Positions 1-12,085 are shown, numbered from the stretch's first letter. The stretch is 64,000 nt of DNA from Quercus robur (GCF_932294415.1 NC_065536.1:11273974-11337973); one strand, 5' to 3'. Made by a program: numbers and translations. The notes: generated by a model not told the origin, from the sequence alone.

Positions 1-164
1 TTTTTTCTTTTTTAAGCTTTTTCTTGGTGGGCAAATTAGCCTTTCCCTGATTCTTTTAGCTTGATTAACTAAATATTTATTTAACTGGCCTTTTCTTTTA
101 ATGTGAGGTTAATTAATTAAATATTTATTTAACTATCCCGTGCATCGCACGGATTAGCGACTAG
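1..164 (+). mobile_element. 3' end of a Helitron
   Basis: The stretch ends with a short hairpin (CCCGTGC / GCACGG around the loop ATC, 137-152), a 7-8 nt spacer and CTAG at 161-164 followed by T. This is the 3' terminus expected of a Helitron (hairpin plus CTRR, host T). The same terminal sequence ends the complete element at 25933-27100, so both belong to one family. The 5' end lies outside the window. Confidence 0.65.
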
Positions 165-281
165 TATTAGAGTATTACCCAAGTTGATTTAGGAATTATT
201 CTATCGGCCTGCGTTATATGCTTGTTTGAGCTAATACGTACGGGTTATTGAATAAATTTTCTTCATTTATACTTAATAGCT

Positions 282-283
<2 letters not shown>

Positions 284-314
<31 letters not shown>

Positions 315-930
315 AGAGAGATTGAAGATAGAAACTTTATTGATGTAAAGAAAAAACGCGTACAAACAAAGAATTGCATCAAACTGTGCATGTCTCAGTA
401 AAACCAGGAACACAATAAAAGATAACAGTTCCAAGCAAAAAAAAAAAAAACACAAAGGCCTAAGAGCTCTCTTGAATGGCTGAAACACGCTGATATGTCT
501 CCAAAACTGCCAAAGCCCCTTCCAGGATTTCCTATGGCTGTGTTTGAGTTTTCTCAAAATAGAACTTGTTTCTTGCATTCCAAATTGCCCAAGACAGAAC
601 TTCCCATTGTTCTAATTCCCTTTTAGTCAGCTTTTCTGCCATCACACGCCGAACAGAGATGAAAGAAATACTGGACTTCATTGCTGCATTTCTGCACTTT
701 ACCCTTCACCAATGCCCAAACATTTGGAGCGAAAGGACATTCACTTATAAGCTGAGCACAAGTTTCTCATTGTTGGCATTACTCGCATCCACGGTCCACC
801 TGTTTTTTCCGTTGGTGACGATTATCTCGAGTAGGGAGGATATTGGAGCAAGCTCTCCATATAAAAGTCTTAATCTTTGGAATCCTTCTCCTGCTGAAAC
901 AAGTTCACTTTAATTGTCTCAGTTTTATGT
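284..930 (-). pseudogene. 3'-truncated LINE / RNase H-type reverse-transcriptase fragment with poly(A) tail
   Basis: Read on the minus strand, the region around 600-540 encodes VLSWAIWNARNKFYFEKTQT, typical of the segment after the zinc-binding reverse-transcriptase domain in plant LINE ORF2-like proteins. In-frame stops follow, so it is not functional. Further downstream on the minus strand an AATAAA signal (336-341) lies about 23 nt before a run of 30 A (284-313 on this strand reads as T). A 3' fragment with poly(A) signal and tail is the mark of target-primed retroposition. I could not define target-site duplications. Confidence 0.6.
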
Positions 931-1454
931 ATCAGAGATTCAGACTTCTCTTATAATTAATTATTATGCCAGTTAAATATAACTCCCATTTGGATTAAAT
1001 TTAAGAGTATTTTACAAATATCATCCTTGTACTTTTGACGTGTTAATTTAGTCCTTAGACTATGGATTTAAAGAATTAACCCTATACGACATTTGATTTT
1101 GACAAATCACCTTCTATTAATATTTTCTATTAAAGCCTAAAGGATTAATCACTTAATACGTATAAACTATAAAGTAATTATAGCATTCCAAAATTATTGA
1201 TGATGAGAAAAAATTTTATATATATATATATATATATCATAGGCATAAATGCACTTTTAATCCCTATATTTTGTGCATTTTCCATTTTGGTTCCTATATT
1301 TTATTTTTACCACTTTTAGTCTTTGAACCAATTAACACCTGACATTATTTTTTATGAAAAAGTAGCCCTTATTTCAACTTGACGTGAAGAATGCCTTCCA
1401 ACAAAATAAGGGAAGGCGGGATCCGCAAGAATAAGTTTCTATTCAGCCTCCTCC
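931..1454. other. AT-rich non-coding stretch
   Basis: No coding potential is visible. It contains a (TA)n run near 1216-1238 followed by sequence of the form 'ccctatattttgtgcattt', which resembles common plant non-autonomous repeats, but I could not define ends. Confidence 0.4.
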
Positions 1455-1735
1455 AACTCCAGGCTACTCTTCTCCTAGGAATCCTAACTTGGTATGCAAA
1501 CTCAAGAAAGCGATTTACGTTACGGCCTCTGACAAGCTAAACCAGGCCCCCTTCCTAGCTCTTGGTGCCTACTTTAAGAAATTTAGCTCGTTTCTCACTG
1601 CTTCATTTTTTATGAAGGGTTCCACTGTAGCCGTGCGGATTCTTTCATCTTTGTTCATCGACGTCATGGCCGTCGCCTCATCCTTCTTTTATACATTGAC
1701 GACAACATTCTCACCAGGAATGATTTTTCTCTTTA
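1455..1735 (+). pseudogene. Degenerate Copia reverse-transcriptase fragment
   Basis: One frame starts VCKLKKAIY at 1492, the conserved start of the Ty1/copia RT segment that normally continues as a GLKQAPRAW-like motif. The expected catalytic motif is found about 200 bp on in another frame as YIDDNILTRND (1692 onward), the family's YVDD box. The spacing fits a genuine RT fragment broken by frameshifts. No LTRs or other domains adjoin it, so it is an isolated relic. Confidence 0.6.
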
Positions 1736-2778
1736 ATTCGATTTCATCAAGGAGAATTAAAATAATATAATTACACACATTAATTAATTAAATTAAAAAC
1801 AAACATTCAAATAAATAAATAATTAATTTATCAATTTTAAAAAAAACAACAACAGAATTAAAATTCAAAAAATACATAAATTTAGATCTGAGTTCATCTT
1901 CAATAATAACACAATGAACACAAACCCAGATTTAAATATAACAACACACACCCAAGTTTTCTAGCATTTTCTTGCCATTTCTTGTCAACTAAACACAAAA
2001 ATACACACAAACCGTGGCAACCAATGGACTCAAGGTAGTGAAGAACTCCATCCTTGAACTTAGATTGGTTTTAAGGAAAATTAAGATACTCTTATACATT
2101 TTCTTGGCAACCAAACAAATTTTTCAGTTTCACATAAAAATAATAATTCCAAATCTGACAACCAACCAAATTTTTGATGTCAATCCTAAGATCTAAACAT
2201 TTTTCACAAACCCATCAAATCCCCTTATACACAAACCCAACAAATTCTCTATCACAAACCCAATAACTTCCTTTCACAAACCCATATTATCCCTTTTTCA
2301 AATTTATCAAAAATCCAAAACAAATACAACAAACTCAACCCAAATAAAGAGAGAGAGATGAGAAAGTGAGGAGGGAAAGGGGTTTCTGATCTAACTGAAA
2401 ACCCAAACGATGGCTCCGGCTCCTCAACCTCACCCTCACACTCACGCCCACTCTCACCACCAACGCTAGCAAATGATTTTCGATGATAACAGTGGCGGGG
2501 ACGAGGACCATGAAGTCAAAGTCGAAGTCAAGGCGAGCCTAGATGTGGGTCCAAGACGAGAGCTAAGACGTGGGTTCAAGCCAAAGTTGAACAAGCACTT
2601 GTGGGAGTAGATTTCATTGGAGATGAGAGGAGTGGAGGAACTTGCTTAAAGAGGTCAAGAAGGCTAAGCACCAAGATAGAGGGAGAAAGAAGAAAAAGAG
2701 GAAGAAAGAAAGAAGACTAAAGAAAGAAAGGGAGGCGGAGAAACTGAGAGAAAGATTTGGGGAAGAAGAAGAATCGTA
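1736..2778. other. AT-rich intergenic sequence, no supported gene
   Basis: The stretch holds A/T-rich sequence with CA-rich patches (1990-2340) and purine-rich GA tracts (2345-2380 and 2640-2770). A 19-codon histidine-rich reading starting at 2410 is too short and isolated to call. Confidence 0.4.
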
Positions 2779-4375
2779 AAGGAAAATTTTCCTATGTTTG
2801 CTTTACTATTTATTGAGTCATGTTATTGTTAAATTTTTTGACATAATAGTATAATCATAAATAAATGAATTTGTAAAGAACGTTGTTGATCCTTATAAAG
2901 TCAGAGCTATCAACTCTTTGCATAGTGTTTGGATGAAAGGAATATAGAAAGAAATGACTTATTGTTTCTTTATTTTGAAAGCCATAAACTTATAATCGCA
3001 AAAGGAATGGAATGGTTAAATTTGTTCCACTTCCACCCACAATTTTTTATGGAAAATGCCAAAGACACAACAAATTTCATTATAAAAGTTTTATATATTA
3101 ACATAACAATGGATATCCTAGATAACACATTAGCAACTTAAATAAGATATATATATATATATATATATATTACAAAAATGATACATCAATTTATCACATA
3201 ACTGTGTTCGGATTAAAATAATTTTTTTTTCTTGGATACAAATTTTACGTATATGTAGTAAAATTTGCATTGAACATAAATCACTCATTTTGTATTGCGT
3301 GTGGGCAAAATAGTACATACTTATTAATTAAGTCAAAATTAGATGTTTACCCCCATTCAACTAAAGCACAAATAAAAAATAAAGAACAAAGACGACATTC
3401 AATTCCTCTCTCTCTCTCCCCTTCCTTTGCATCTAACATCCAAAGAAAGAAAGAGATCACCAAATTTGCACGTAAAGTTTTTCATTCCTTCCCACTCCTT
3501 TACCCTATCCAAATTCCATTTTGAAATCAAAAGAAAAGGAATCAATGGTACTATAAATATTGATCTACCCAACATAAATTATTCATGCAACCAAACGAAT
3601 CAATGGTTATATTTTTTAAGAGAGCCAACAATTGGTAGCTTGAACAACAAAGCTTCAAAGCCAAATCCAAGTTCTTGTTCAATTCCTACATAAGTATTGC
3701 TTGCTGTTATTACTTTAAATAAAACAATAGCTTGTTTTGTATTATAGAATTGAAATACAATACGGTTTCATTGCTATTTTGAAATTAAAATTTATGATGA
3801 GTTAGTGGGCATTTTTCTTTGCTTATTCTCCAATTTTTTTCACTAAATTGAGAGATCCAAGCCCAGTTTCATTTGAAGATGATCGTCTTTTTTAATTGCA
3901 GCTGCAGGTAGCATTTTGTTGAAGTGTATAAAAAGTTGTACTTTTTCGAAGAGTTCATTTTCCAGGTGAGTATCCAAGATAATCCATTAATACTTATTTA
4001 TTCACATTCATATAGAACACCACCTAATCAATTAAAAGCAAATAGACAAAAGCAAAGTATCCACCACTTTCAACCATATGATGAGGGCACTTGCACTTGC
4101 AATTTCTACAATTTACCTTGCAAACAGTTTGTTTATCATTGCCCCTTCTGTAAACTTGACTTTGGTATCAAATGTGTCTCGCTATCGCTCATCTTTTTGA
4201 AGTTAAAATTCATGAGCCGGTTAATCCTCTTTAAAAGGTTAAGATTATTTATCAACAACATAATAAAAAATATTCTTAACTAATTTTTTTTGTTTAGTGT
4301 TTAAAAATTAATACATTAGTTTGTATAATTTAAAAATAAATGAATAAAATGTAAGGATAAAAGGATAACTTTAGT
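2779..4375 (+). repeat. DC1-cluster upstream module, copy 1
   Basis: This block recurs with the same order of sequence at about 28650-30300 and 37430-39540. Shared landmarks are 'gttgttgatccttataaag', a TATA-rich tract, a CT-rich tract, and a 5'-leader-like exon ending in CAG|GTGAGTATCC at 3963-3975. It represents the promoter, leader exon and leader intron of a DC1 gene, followed by a fossil DC1 coding fragment. The three copies must come from duplications of one ancestral module. Confidence 0.65.
4064..4240 (+). pseudogene. Fossil DC1-domain fragment
   Basis: The reading YDEGTCTCNFYNLPCKQFVY followed by HCPFCKLDFGIKC matches the second C1-like repeat of the intact DC1 protein at 40.1-42.0 kb. 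It is joined directly to leader-intron sequence at 'catccaccactttcaacc', so everything from the intron acceptor through the first DC1 repeat is missing. The same junction is seen at about 30019 and 39238. After about 50 codons the homology fades into non-coding AT-rich sequence. It is not expected to encode a functional protein. Confidence 0.6.
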
Positions 4376-4645
4376 CTACAATTTACCTTGCAAACAGTTT
4401 GTTTACCATTGCCCCTTCTGTAAACTTGACTTTGGTATCAAATGTGTCTCGCTACCGCTCATCTTTTTGAAGTTCAAATTCATGAGCTAGTTAATCCTCT
4501 TTAAAAGGTTAATATTATTTATCAACAACATAATAAAAAATATTCTTAACTAAATTTTTTTGTTTTGTGTTTAAAAATTAATACATTAGTTTGTATAATT
4601 TAAAAAAAAAAATGAATAAAATGTGAGGATAAAAGGATAACTTTT
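4106..4645 (+). repeat. 270-bp tandem duplication inside the DC1 fossil
   Basis: Sequence from 'ctacaatttaccttgcaaac' at 4106 is repeated from 4376 with few changes. The unit contains the second half of the fossil DC1 fragment plus its AT-rich flank. This copy number change is not present in the two sister modules. Confidence 0.75.
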
Positions 4646-5190
4646 GTCTCAATTAATAGGCAGAAAGAGTTATCTCATACCCATTCCATTTTTCCTTGAG
4701 TTGGTTTTCTTTCCCCCCAAACGAAAGAAAGATTCCTTGCTTTTGTCCCTCCTAAGCAATTACTCTTTCGATAATGGTGTCATAATCTCAAATATAAATG
4801 AAGTGGTAACAATATGGTTGCTTTATTATTTCTTTGTCATTTTTTTTTTTTTGGTTAAATTTTTTACATAATTTAATGAAACCATAATGGACATTTAATT
4901 GTTGATCCTTAGAAAGTTACAGAGTAATTACAAAGGGTTTGGATATATTGAAGTAATTTTTTTCTTTTTTTGAGAATCAGATTGAAGTAATCTAAAAAGA
5001 AACAAATGGATGTGAATGACATATTGTCTCCTTATTTTGGAGATAATAATAGCATAGAAACAAAAAAATTTAATATTCTACACTTCAAATTTTTATGAAA
5101 AATATTAATGGTACTGCCAATTTTAAAAGTGTCATATCAACGTAATAATGAAATTTCTTAATTATTTTTTGGTTACAACTTTTTTTTTTT
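4646..5190. other. Diverged copy of the DC1 upstream module
   Basis: The order of short matches ('ggattccttgcttt', 'tgttgatcctta', 'gaaagttacagagt') parallels 28350-28950. It is probably the start of the upstream module of the DC1 pseudogene at 13.5 kb, now cut by the tandem repeats and the LTR element that follow. No gene is visible. Confidence 0.45.
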
Positions 5191-5640
5191 AGAAACAAAC
5201 ACACACACACATAAGGGAGGGATAAATGGGTTCTAATACAAAGACATACCATAACTCCACTCAAAAGCCATGATAACTTTTAAGGAAGGATGAAGCAAGT
5301 TATACTACACACAACACACTCTCTTAAACTATGTGAGATAATTACCCATTCTTTTTTTTTTTTTTTTTGAGAAACAAACACACATACACACACAAGGGAG
5401 AGGAAAAGGAGTTCTAACACAAAGACACATCACAACTCCACTCAAAAGTCATGGTAACTTTTAAGGGAGGATAAAGCAAGTTATACTACACACAACACAC
5501 TCTCTTAAGCAATATGAGACAATTAACTATTCTATTTTTTTTAGAAACAAACACACACACATACACACAAGAGAGAGGAAAAGTGATTCTAACACAAAAG
5601 CACACCACAACTCCACTCAAAAGTCATGGTAACTTTTTTG
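5191..5640. repeat. Three tandem copies of a ~175-bp unit
   Basis: Units starting 'agaaacaaacacac' occur at 5191, 5370 and 5543 (spacings 179 and 173 bp). Each carries a CA-rich start, 'cataactccactcaaaag' or a variant, and 'gttatactacacacaacaca'. Poly(T) runs of variable length separate the units. The third copy is truncated before the LTR element. Confidence 0.8.
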
Positions 5641-5685
5641 GTTATTATTTAAATGTTGAAACATCCGGATTTGAACAAATAATAT

Positions 5686-6535
5686 TGATAGTTTTTAGAC
5701 CCCTCAAACAATTGATTAAACCTAGGTAATTAGCCAAGTTGTTACTTAGTCCAATTAAACAAGTCTAGGTTATCACAATAATAAAGATCAAATCATGAAG
5801 CAGCTGAAAATAAATAACACACGATATGATCACCCAAGAAACCAAACCAGTAAAAACCTGGGGAGGATTTGACCTAGCTATCCTCAAGGTAAACTTGAAT
5901 CCACTATCAGAAAGAATCGAAATTCATACAAAAGGACTTACAAGCACCCCCGCTCGACTTCCTAATGCTACCAACCAGTAGAACTTACTGACACGACCAC
6001 GTGCAAGCTCCGAATCCACGGACTCCTTCTTTCTTTGGATTCCCACCAGCTACAAGCACCCCCGCTTGTGTATTCTTTAAGCTTTAATGGCAGCAACTGT
6101 TTTGATCATCAAGGTGTAGAGAATATCTCCTCCTTGAAAACTCTAAGTTTGTGTAAAGGAAAACTCCTCTAGATCTCACAAGAGATTTACACAAACCGCA
6201 ATCTGAGCAACACTAAAACGTGGCTAGGGTTTGCCTTTTATACTTAGGACAAATAAGAAACCCTAAAAACGTTTTAAAACAACTAGGGCTGAGTTGGAAA
6301 ATTCTGCAGAAAAGAAATCTACCCGAGCTTCGATCGGTCGAACCTAAGCTTTGATCGATCGAGCCAGGCCGAAAGCCACACTACTTTCTGCTTTACACTC
6401 GATTCCAACTTTACATTGACATACAACTTTGAGCTAGCTTTAAACACTTCTAAACACATTTGTTTTGATCATGGTTTGCCAACATTACAAATTAGAGTTC
6501 TAAATACATAAAGTCTTAAGCTTTAGAACCTAACA
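5686..6535 (-). repeat. 3' LTR of the gag-only retrotransposon
   Basis: 850 bp, TG...CA on the plus strand. It retains a segment at about 6236-6378, including 'gatcggtcgaacc' palindromic motifs, that is missing from the other LTR. Confidence 0.9.
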
Positions 6536-6547
6536 AACTCCCCCTTT
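6536..6547 (-). other. Polypurine tract
   Basis: On the minus strand AAAGGGGGAGTT lies directly before the 3' LTR start TGTTAGG. This is the position and composition of a plus-strand primer. Confidence 0.75.
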
Positions 6548-7075
6548 GGCAATCCGTGACAAAACACAACTTATAAGCTCAAAGTTTACAAAATGAAAAG
6601 CCCTTTACAAAATAATGCTCATAAACAAAAATTCAATCCTAACTACTATCCATCAGTTGCAAGTGTAGACAGCAGCTCAATTGAATCAACCTGTATATTT
6701 CCTGAAACACTAAACAAAATGTATAACCGCTCGTGTGGAAAAAATACAAGTAAACAAAATAACTTCTTGATTTCAAACAACACACAAATAAAGACATATA
6801 TCAATGAATAACTCATAAATATCCATCAATAAGCAGTTTGAAACAAGAAACAAATAAAGTACTAACAAAAACATAAAACTCCCCCTAACATGAATATCCA
6901 TCAAAAACAAGAAAAGAGCTAAAAATGTTAAGTACACAGTAAAGCACCTAGATACAATCTAAAAACTCCACAAGCTCCAACCAAAATCAAAAAGGTCTCC
7001 CCCTGAAAGCAAAAACACTACAAGTACCCCCCCTTTTTGGGACGGAATGCCAAAGGGCAAACAAGATATCCATCA

Positions 7076-8155
7076 TCAAAAGGGAGGTGGTCTAAACTGC
7101 GCCAACTCCGCACGCAAGGCACAGATCTCATCAAGCACGTCCACCAAGACCTGTCCTTGAGCCGCCTGAACGGTCAAGAGATGATCCAACGTGCGACGAA
7201 TGTCTGAATCATCCGTAGCAGTCGATAGAGGAACAGCAGCATCAACATCAGCAGCAGCATCTGAAGGCTCAGTAGTAGCTGTACCTGTAGAAGAGGGAGG
7301 AGGGGGAACACTACTAGATGACGCACCTCTAGGACGAGAAGGAGGAACTCTCAACTGAGCAGCCCTCTGACGAAGAAAGGTGGCACCTATAGGAGCTATC
7401 ACATGAACAGGCTCACCTGACGGAAAACCATCTAGACCTAAATAGAGCAGAATCCTATGAATGAAAATATGATGAATCAGTGCATGCTCTACGGCAGAAC
7501 TCCTATGAATCTCGTTCAAAGAACGAAGGAACAAGTGAGGAAAACTGATAGACGCTCCAGAAGTAAAGGCGTATAAAAACACACATCGCTCTAAAGGGAT
7601 GGTGTGGAAGTGAGAGATAGGCCACAAGGAATGACACACAATCCTAAAGAAGAGATGGGCAGTCTCGGTAAGCTCAGCAGACGTGATCCGAGGATCAGAA
7701 CCCCACTGGATAGATGACCCAGTGATGTAAGACATGACTATATCTAAAGAGGGTGTCTCATCATAGGGATAGACAGCATCCCGAACAACCGGCACCCCAA
7801 GAGCCTCAGCCACCACCCGAGGGGTAATGGTGAACTCTACACCTCGTATCCAACTCCTAACAAGGGTGTTGGAATCATAGATGTGGCAAGAGAGGTTCGA
7901 GTAGAACTCTCTAATCAGGGCGGTCGGAGGTGGATGATCTATCTGTACAAGAGGCAACCAACCCCTAGACTCAAAATTAGCCCTAATGGCCGGATCAAGC
8001 GCATCTAACTCAACAGCTCACTCAGACCAGATCTTACGCCTACAGTTCAAGGTGTCATAGGCTTCTCTACACTTATCATTCTTAAACAGCTCTACTCTAG
8101 GTGGAGACTCAGAGGAAGTGGAAGTGGTCCTATTAGCTCTAGTTTTCCTAGGCAT
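7076..8155 (-). pseudogene. Putative plant transposon-type ORF (one nonsense mutation)
   Basis: An ATG at 8155 opens a frame of about 359 codons with a single TGA at 8018-8020. The stop is probably a mutated CGA, because the reading continues cleanly on both sides (RRKIWSE then AVELDALDP). The central part, with VRGVEFT-like and EALGVPV motifs and a long amphipathic segment, resembles the 'putative plant transposon protein' domain often annotated in plant genomes (the Pfam Transposase_32 family, from memory). The C-terminal 100 residues are rich in Ser/Pro/Thr/Ala and end in a short coiled-coil-like segment (DVLDEICALRAELAQF). Its function is unknown. It takes the place where pol would be and has the same orientation as gag, so it is cargo of the retrotransposon rather than a host gene. 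Confidence 0.6.
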
Positions 8156-10170
8156 GGTGCTATGATAAGGATCAAAACACAGAGCGAAAGAACAAAAACC
8201 ACAAAACCAAAACCAAAGGCAGACTGCAAGTTAGCACCAAAAAAAATAGAAACAAAATCTATATGATGCATGAACAAAGTTAAATGTCATGATGCATGTG
8301 CTAATACAGTGAATTGAGTCAAAAAGATTCAAATTACAAAATTGGCTTGCACATAAAGGTTTTTAACACAAAAACCCCAAAATAGAGAAACCACTTGATC
8401 AATTTTTTTAAAAATTGACGAATTGATCATTACACATGATAGAATAACAATAATAATGACCAATTACATCAATTGGAGAAGCCAATTTCATCAATTTAAG
8501 CCAATTTGACAAAAATCCCCAATTCGGAACAAATTCAAAACCCTAGAATTTTCAATTTTTCAAAAACCACCAAATTGATCAAATTAAACTATAGGGAACA
8601 TCAATATAACATCATGGCACAAAAACCCATTGATCAATAACACAAGAATTGGCTTGAATCATCAAAAACCCAATAATTTTGAAGATGGCAAAAATACCCA
8701 TGAGAATGCATGAAAAATGCATGAAAACAAGAAATAAACTTGAAAAAGAAGGGCAAAAGGGTCTTACTGGCTTCTAAGGAGAAAAACCTTGCAAAAAACT
8801 TAAAGGAAAACGACAAAAATTTGATGGTGGAGCCTTGAGCCAACGCGGAGAGAGAGAAAAGCAAGAAAAAGTTTGAATAGTGACTTTGAAAAAGTCCTAT
8901 TCTGCCTTTTTTAAAAACCAAAAACACGAGTTTCGATCTGTCGAAAATCAGTCTCGACCGGTCGAAACAGACAAAGACTCCCTCTCTAAAAAATTTTAAA
9001 ATTTTAAAAATTTCTATCGGTCGAAAAACATAATGGACCGATCGAATCAGGCAGAGGCTCACCAAATTTTTCTGGAAAAACAAAATTTTTGAAAAACAAA
9101 AAGATTTAACTCAAAGTATTGAAATTTAAGAACAAAAATGCATGAGTATAAGATGATATGATTTTCCAAACAAGAATTTTAAGCCCAATATTCCCAAAAA
9201 CAAAATTTTGCATTCTTTACAAATTTTCAAGCAACAAATATAGTTTGCACATAATTCAAGGTGATTGCAAAAACTTTGTTGGTTAGACCATAAACACACA
9301 CAATAACATGTACAATATTTAGCAACGAGTAGCTCGTGTAGTGTGTGCGACTAGCAAAGACATGAGATACATGTGAGGTGATATGTGAATAGCAATCAAT
9401 CACAAAGTCTACAAAATTCATCACAAAGAATTTAAAAGAAACTATCACCTAAAGAGTTACATCATATAACTCCCATATCTCCTAGATCATAAGCTTGCAA
9501 TCATGTAAGTTTCTTGTATTTATGCCTCATAATATACATTCCAATTTTAAGTTTATGTGAATTTGGCATCAAGCCTAATAGTACACACCAATTAAATTAT
9601 AAGAATTAAGCACTTTTACCGAGGCTTCACCTTATGTTCTTTTTGTGCATGTGCTACACTTTCTCGAGCACAAAATCTTATGATATGCACTAAGGTGTTC
9701 ATGATTGGCTAGTGAACAGTGGTGAGATGGTTATTTATGCCTTTCTCTTAAAAGTTCAACTCCAACATTTAAAAACATGTGACTTCAAGATTAAGACATA
9801 GTAATCAAAAACCATATACATCTTTCCCACACAACATGCACTACAAATCTTCAACTAGTAGAGTGCAATAAATAAGCTCATCAAAACTAAACAAGGTACA
9901 AACAACATGTTATGTGAAAATAAATTGACCAACCTAGTTCTCAAAAACCACGAAGAATAGTGCAAAAACAAAATGTGCTTCCTTTTTCCTTTTTTTTTAA
10001 TTTTTTATTTTATTAAAAATAAAAACACCTAGAATGAAATGCATGAATGTTATGCTTATGCAAATCCTAGAGACAAAAAAACGAAAACCAAAGAACAATG
10101 GTCACAAAGGGTAGAGCAATGAAGCACAAGGACCATATCAGAAAGACTCAGTTAGATCGAGTCTTTTGCA
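8156..10170. other. Internal spacer of the gag-only retrotransposon
   Basis: AT-rich, with no further ORF that I can support. Short palindromic motifs of the type TCGACCGGTCGA or TCGGTCGA recur at 8935-9050 and echo those in the 3' LTR. Confidence 0.5.
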
Positions 10171-12012
10171 TCAAAACTTTTTAGATGCACCACAAGCATT
10201 GGAGTTCTTATTCACTTGAGAATGATTACCAACTCCAGGATTGGAATAAAGGTTTAAAGCCTTTACCAAATCACCAATGAGTACCGCAGGATCAAGTGCT
10301 TGAGGCATAGGTACTTTTGGTTTGTTTGCTCTCTTTGTAGCTTGCAGCTTGTAGCAATTTGGATGAATGTGTTCAGTCTTTCCACAAAAATGACAAACCC
10401 ATGCAGGTTTATCATGTGTCTTGTCCTTAGATAGGGTAGGCTTCTTAGGTTTAGATTCTTTCAGATCAACCCTAATCTTCCTAGATGATGAACCTTCTAA
10501 GGGTTTAGCAACCTCAATCACAGGGGGTTTGACAGTTTCACTCACTATCTCACTCGCAGAAGGTTCAGAAGAAGAAGATGAAGGAAGAAACTTAGTGGAA
10601 TGGGGAGCGGACACACAGATGCTATCAACATAACCTAAACCAGTTTTTTCAGAAGATGACTTTTGAACACTCAGCATTTGATCAAGTTTAGAACTAACAG
10701 ATCTAGCAACAGATAAATCAAGTTCTAAGGATTTAACTTTATCAAGCAAAAGCATGTTTTCAGTTTTCACATTGTTCAAAAGGTTATTAGCATCAACTAA
10801 TTTAACAAGCAAATTTTTCTTTTCAAGCTCAAGAGATTCAATTTTCTTTAGGCCAAGCTCAACATTCATAGCATCCTTTGCAGCAACTTTGCAAAATTTG
10901 TTATAGGCCTCTTGAAGATCTGCATCTTCAGAGAGTTCCCCATCAGAAGGGTTCTCTTCAACAGATATGCTCTCATCAACTACAGCAGTAGCAGTGAAAG
11001 CAATGAAGTTTCCATCCTCATCACAATCAGAATCATGATCAGAAACTTCACCATCACTAAGGGTTACAGTCATAGCCTTAACCATAGACTTCAAATAGGT
11101 TGGACATTCAGATTTCAAGTGTCCATACCCTTGACATCCAAAACATTGAGAGCCCAAAGAATTATTGGAAGATTGACCTACTCTTTCTCTAGGTTTATCA
11201 TAGTTATTAACCTTAGTGGGATCATGCTTTCTAAAATTTCTAAGTTCAGCAGTGTTTGTGCCTCTTGCCTTTCTATTGTTATTCCTGAGAAAACTTCTAA
11301 AATTCTTGGCAAGATAGGCAATCTCTGTAGCAGAGAGCTCATCATCAAATCCACCACTATCAACATCATCAACTGACTTAAGAGCCATTGATTTGGATTT
11401 GGAAATTTTGGGTAGATCCAACTTGTAGAATTGAAGAGATCCTACAAGCTCATCAACAGGGATGGATTCCACATCCTTGCTTTCAGTAATGACAGTCACC
11501 TTGGGTTTAAAGTCTTCAGTCAAAGATCTAAGAATCTTCCTAACAATTTTAGGTTGATCATAGATTTCACCCAAGTTAAAAGCAGAATTAACAATATCAT
11601 TCAGTTTAGCATAGAATTCATCAAAAGATTCATCATCAGACATCCTAATGCTTTCAAATTTAGAAGTCAATTGCTGCAATTTATTTATTTTGACAGCCTT
11701 CGTGCCTTCATGCACAGTCTGGAAGATATTCCAAGCAGTATGAGCGATCTCAACATTCGAGATTCTCTTAAATTCCTCCATAGAAACAGCATTAAAAATC
11801 GCATTCATAGCCTTGCTATTAAACGAAGCTGCTTCTTTCTGAGAAGTTTGCCACTCACTAACAGGAGTAGTAGGCTTCTCCCATCCGTATTCAACGGAAT
11901 TCTACACCCTCTCATCAATGGATTTCAGGAAAGGTTTCATCCTTACTTTCTAGTAAGCATAATTATTCCCATCAAAGTGAGGAGGAATAACTAGAGAGTG
12001 TCCGTGTTCCAT
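10171..12012 (-). pseudogene. Copia-type gag polyprotein with two early stops
   Basis: An ATG at 12012 starts MEHGHSLVIPPHFDGNNYAY, a typical N-terminus of Copia-like gag (DUF4219-like). Two TAG codons replace expected Trp codons within the first 40 residues. From 11808 the frame is open for 545 codons. It contains the UBN2-type gag core (LTSKFESIRMSDDESFDEFY), a CCHC zinc knuckle (CFGCQGYGHLKSEC), a long acidic coiled-coil region, and a second knuckle-like motif (CHFCGKTEHIHPNC). Gag would form the virus-like particle and bind RNA. No protease follows. An internal start near 11808 could still give a shortened protein, but as annotated it is a broken gene. Confidence 0.85.
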
Positions 12013-12067
12013 GACAACAGGGGTCAAGAATCAGCTCAAAGATCAAAGGATCAAAAACAAAAGAGCT

Positions 12068-12085
12068 ACCTGCTCTAATACCACT
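12068..12085 (-). other. Primer-binding site (initiator-Met tRNA type)
   Basis: On the minus strand the sequence directly after the 5' LTR reads AGTGGTATTAGAGCAGGT. This matches the TGGTATCAGAGC motif complementary to the 3' end of initiator-Met tRNA, with one difference. It fixes the orientation of the element. Confidence 0.85.

Noticed and set aside
2410..2469. Short frame MAPAPQPHPHTHAHSHHQR
   Set aside because: Nineteen codons with a stop and no homologous context. The sequence is simple and Pro/His-rich.
10912..11994. Plus-strand frames within the gag-only element
   Set aside because: Antisense shadows of the gag gene. They show no domain and no splice structure, unlike the antisense gene of the gypsy element.
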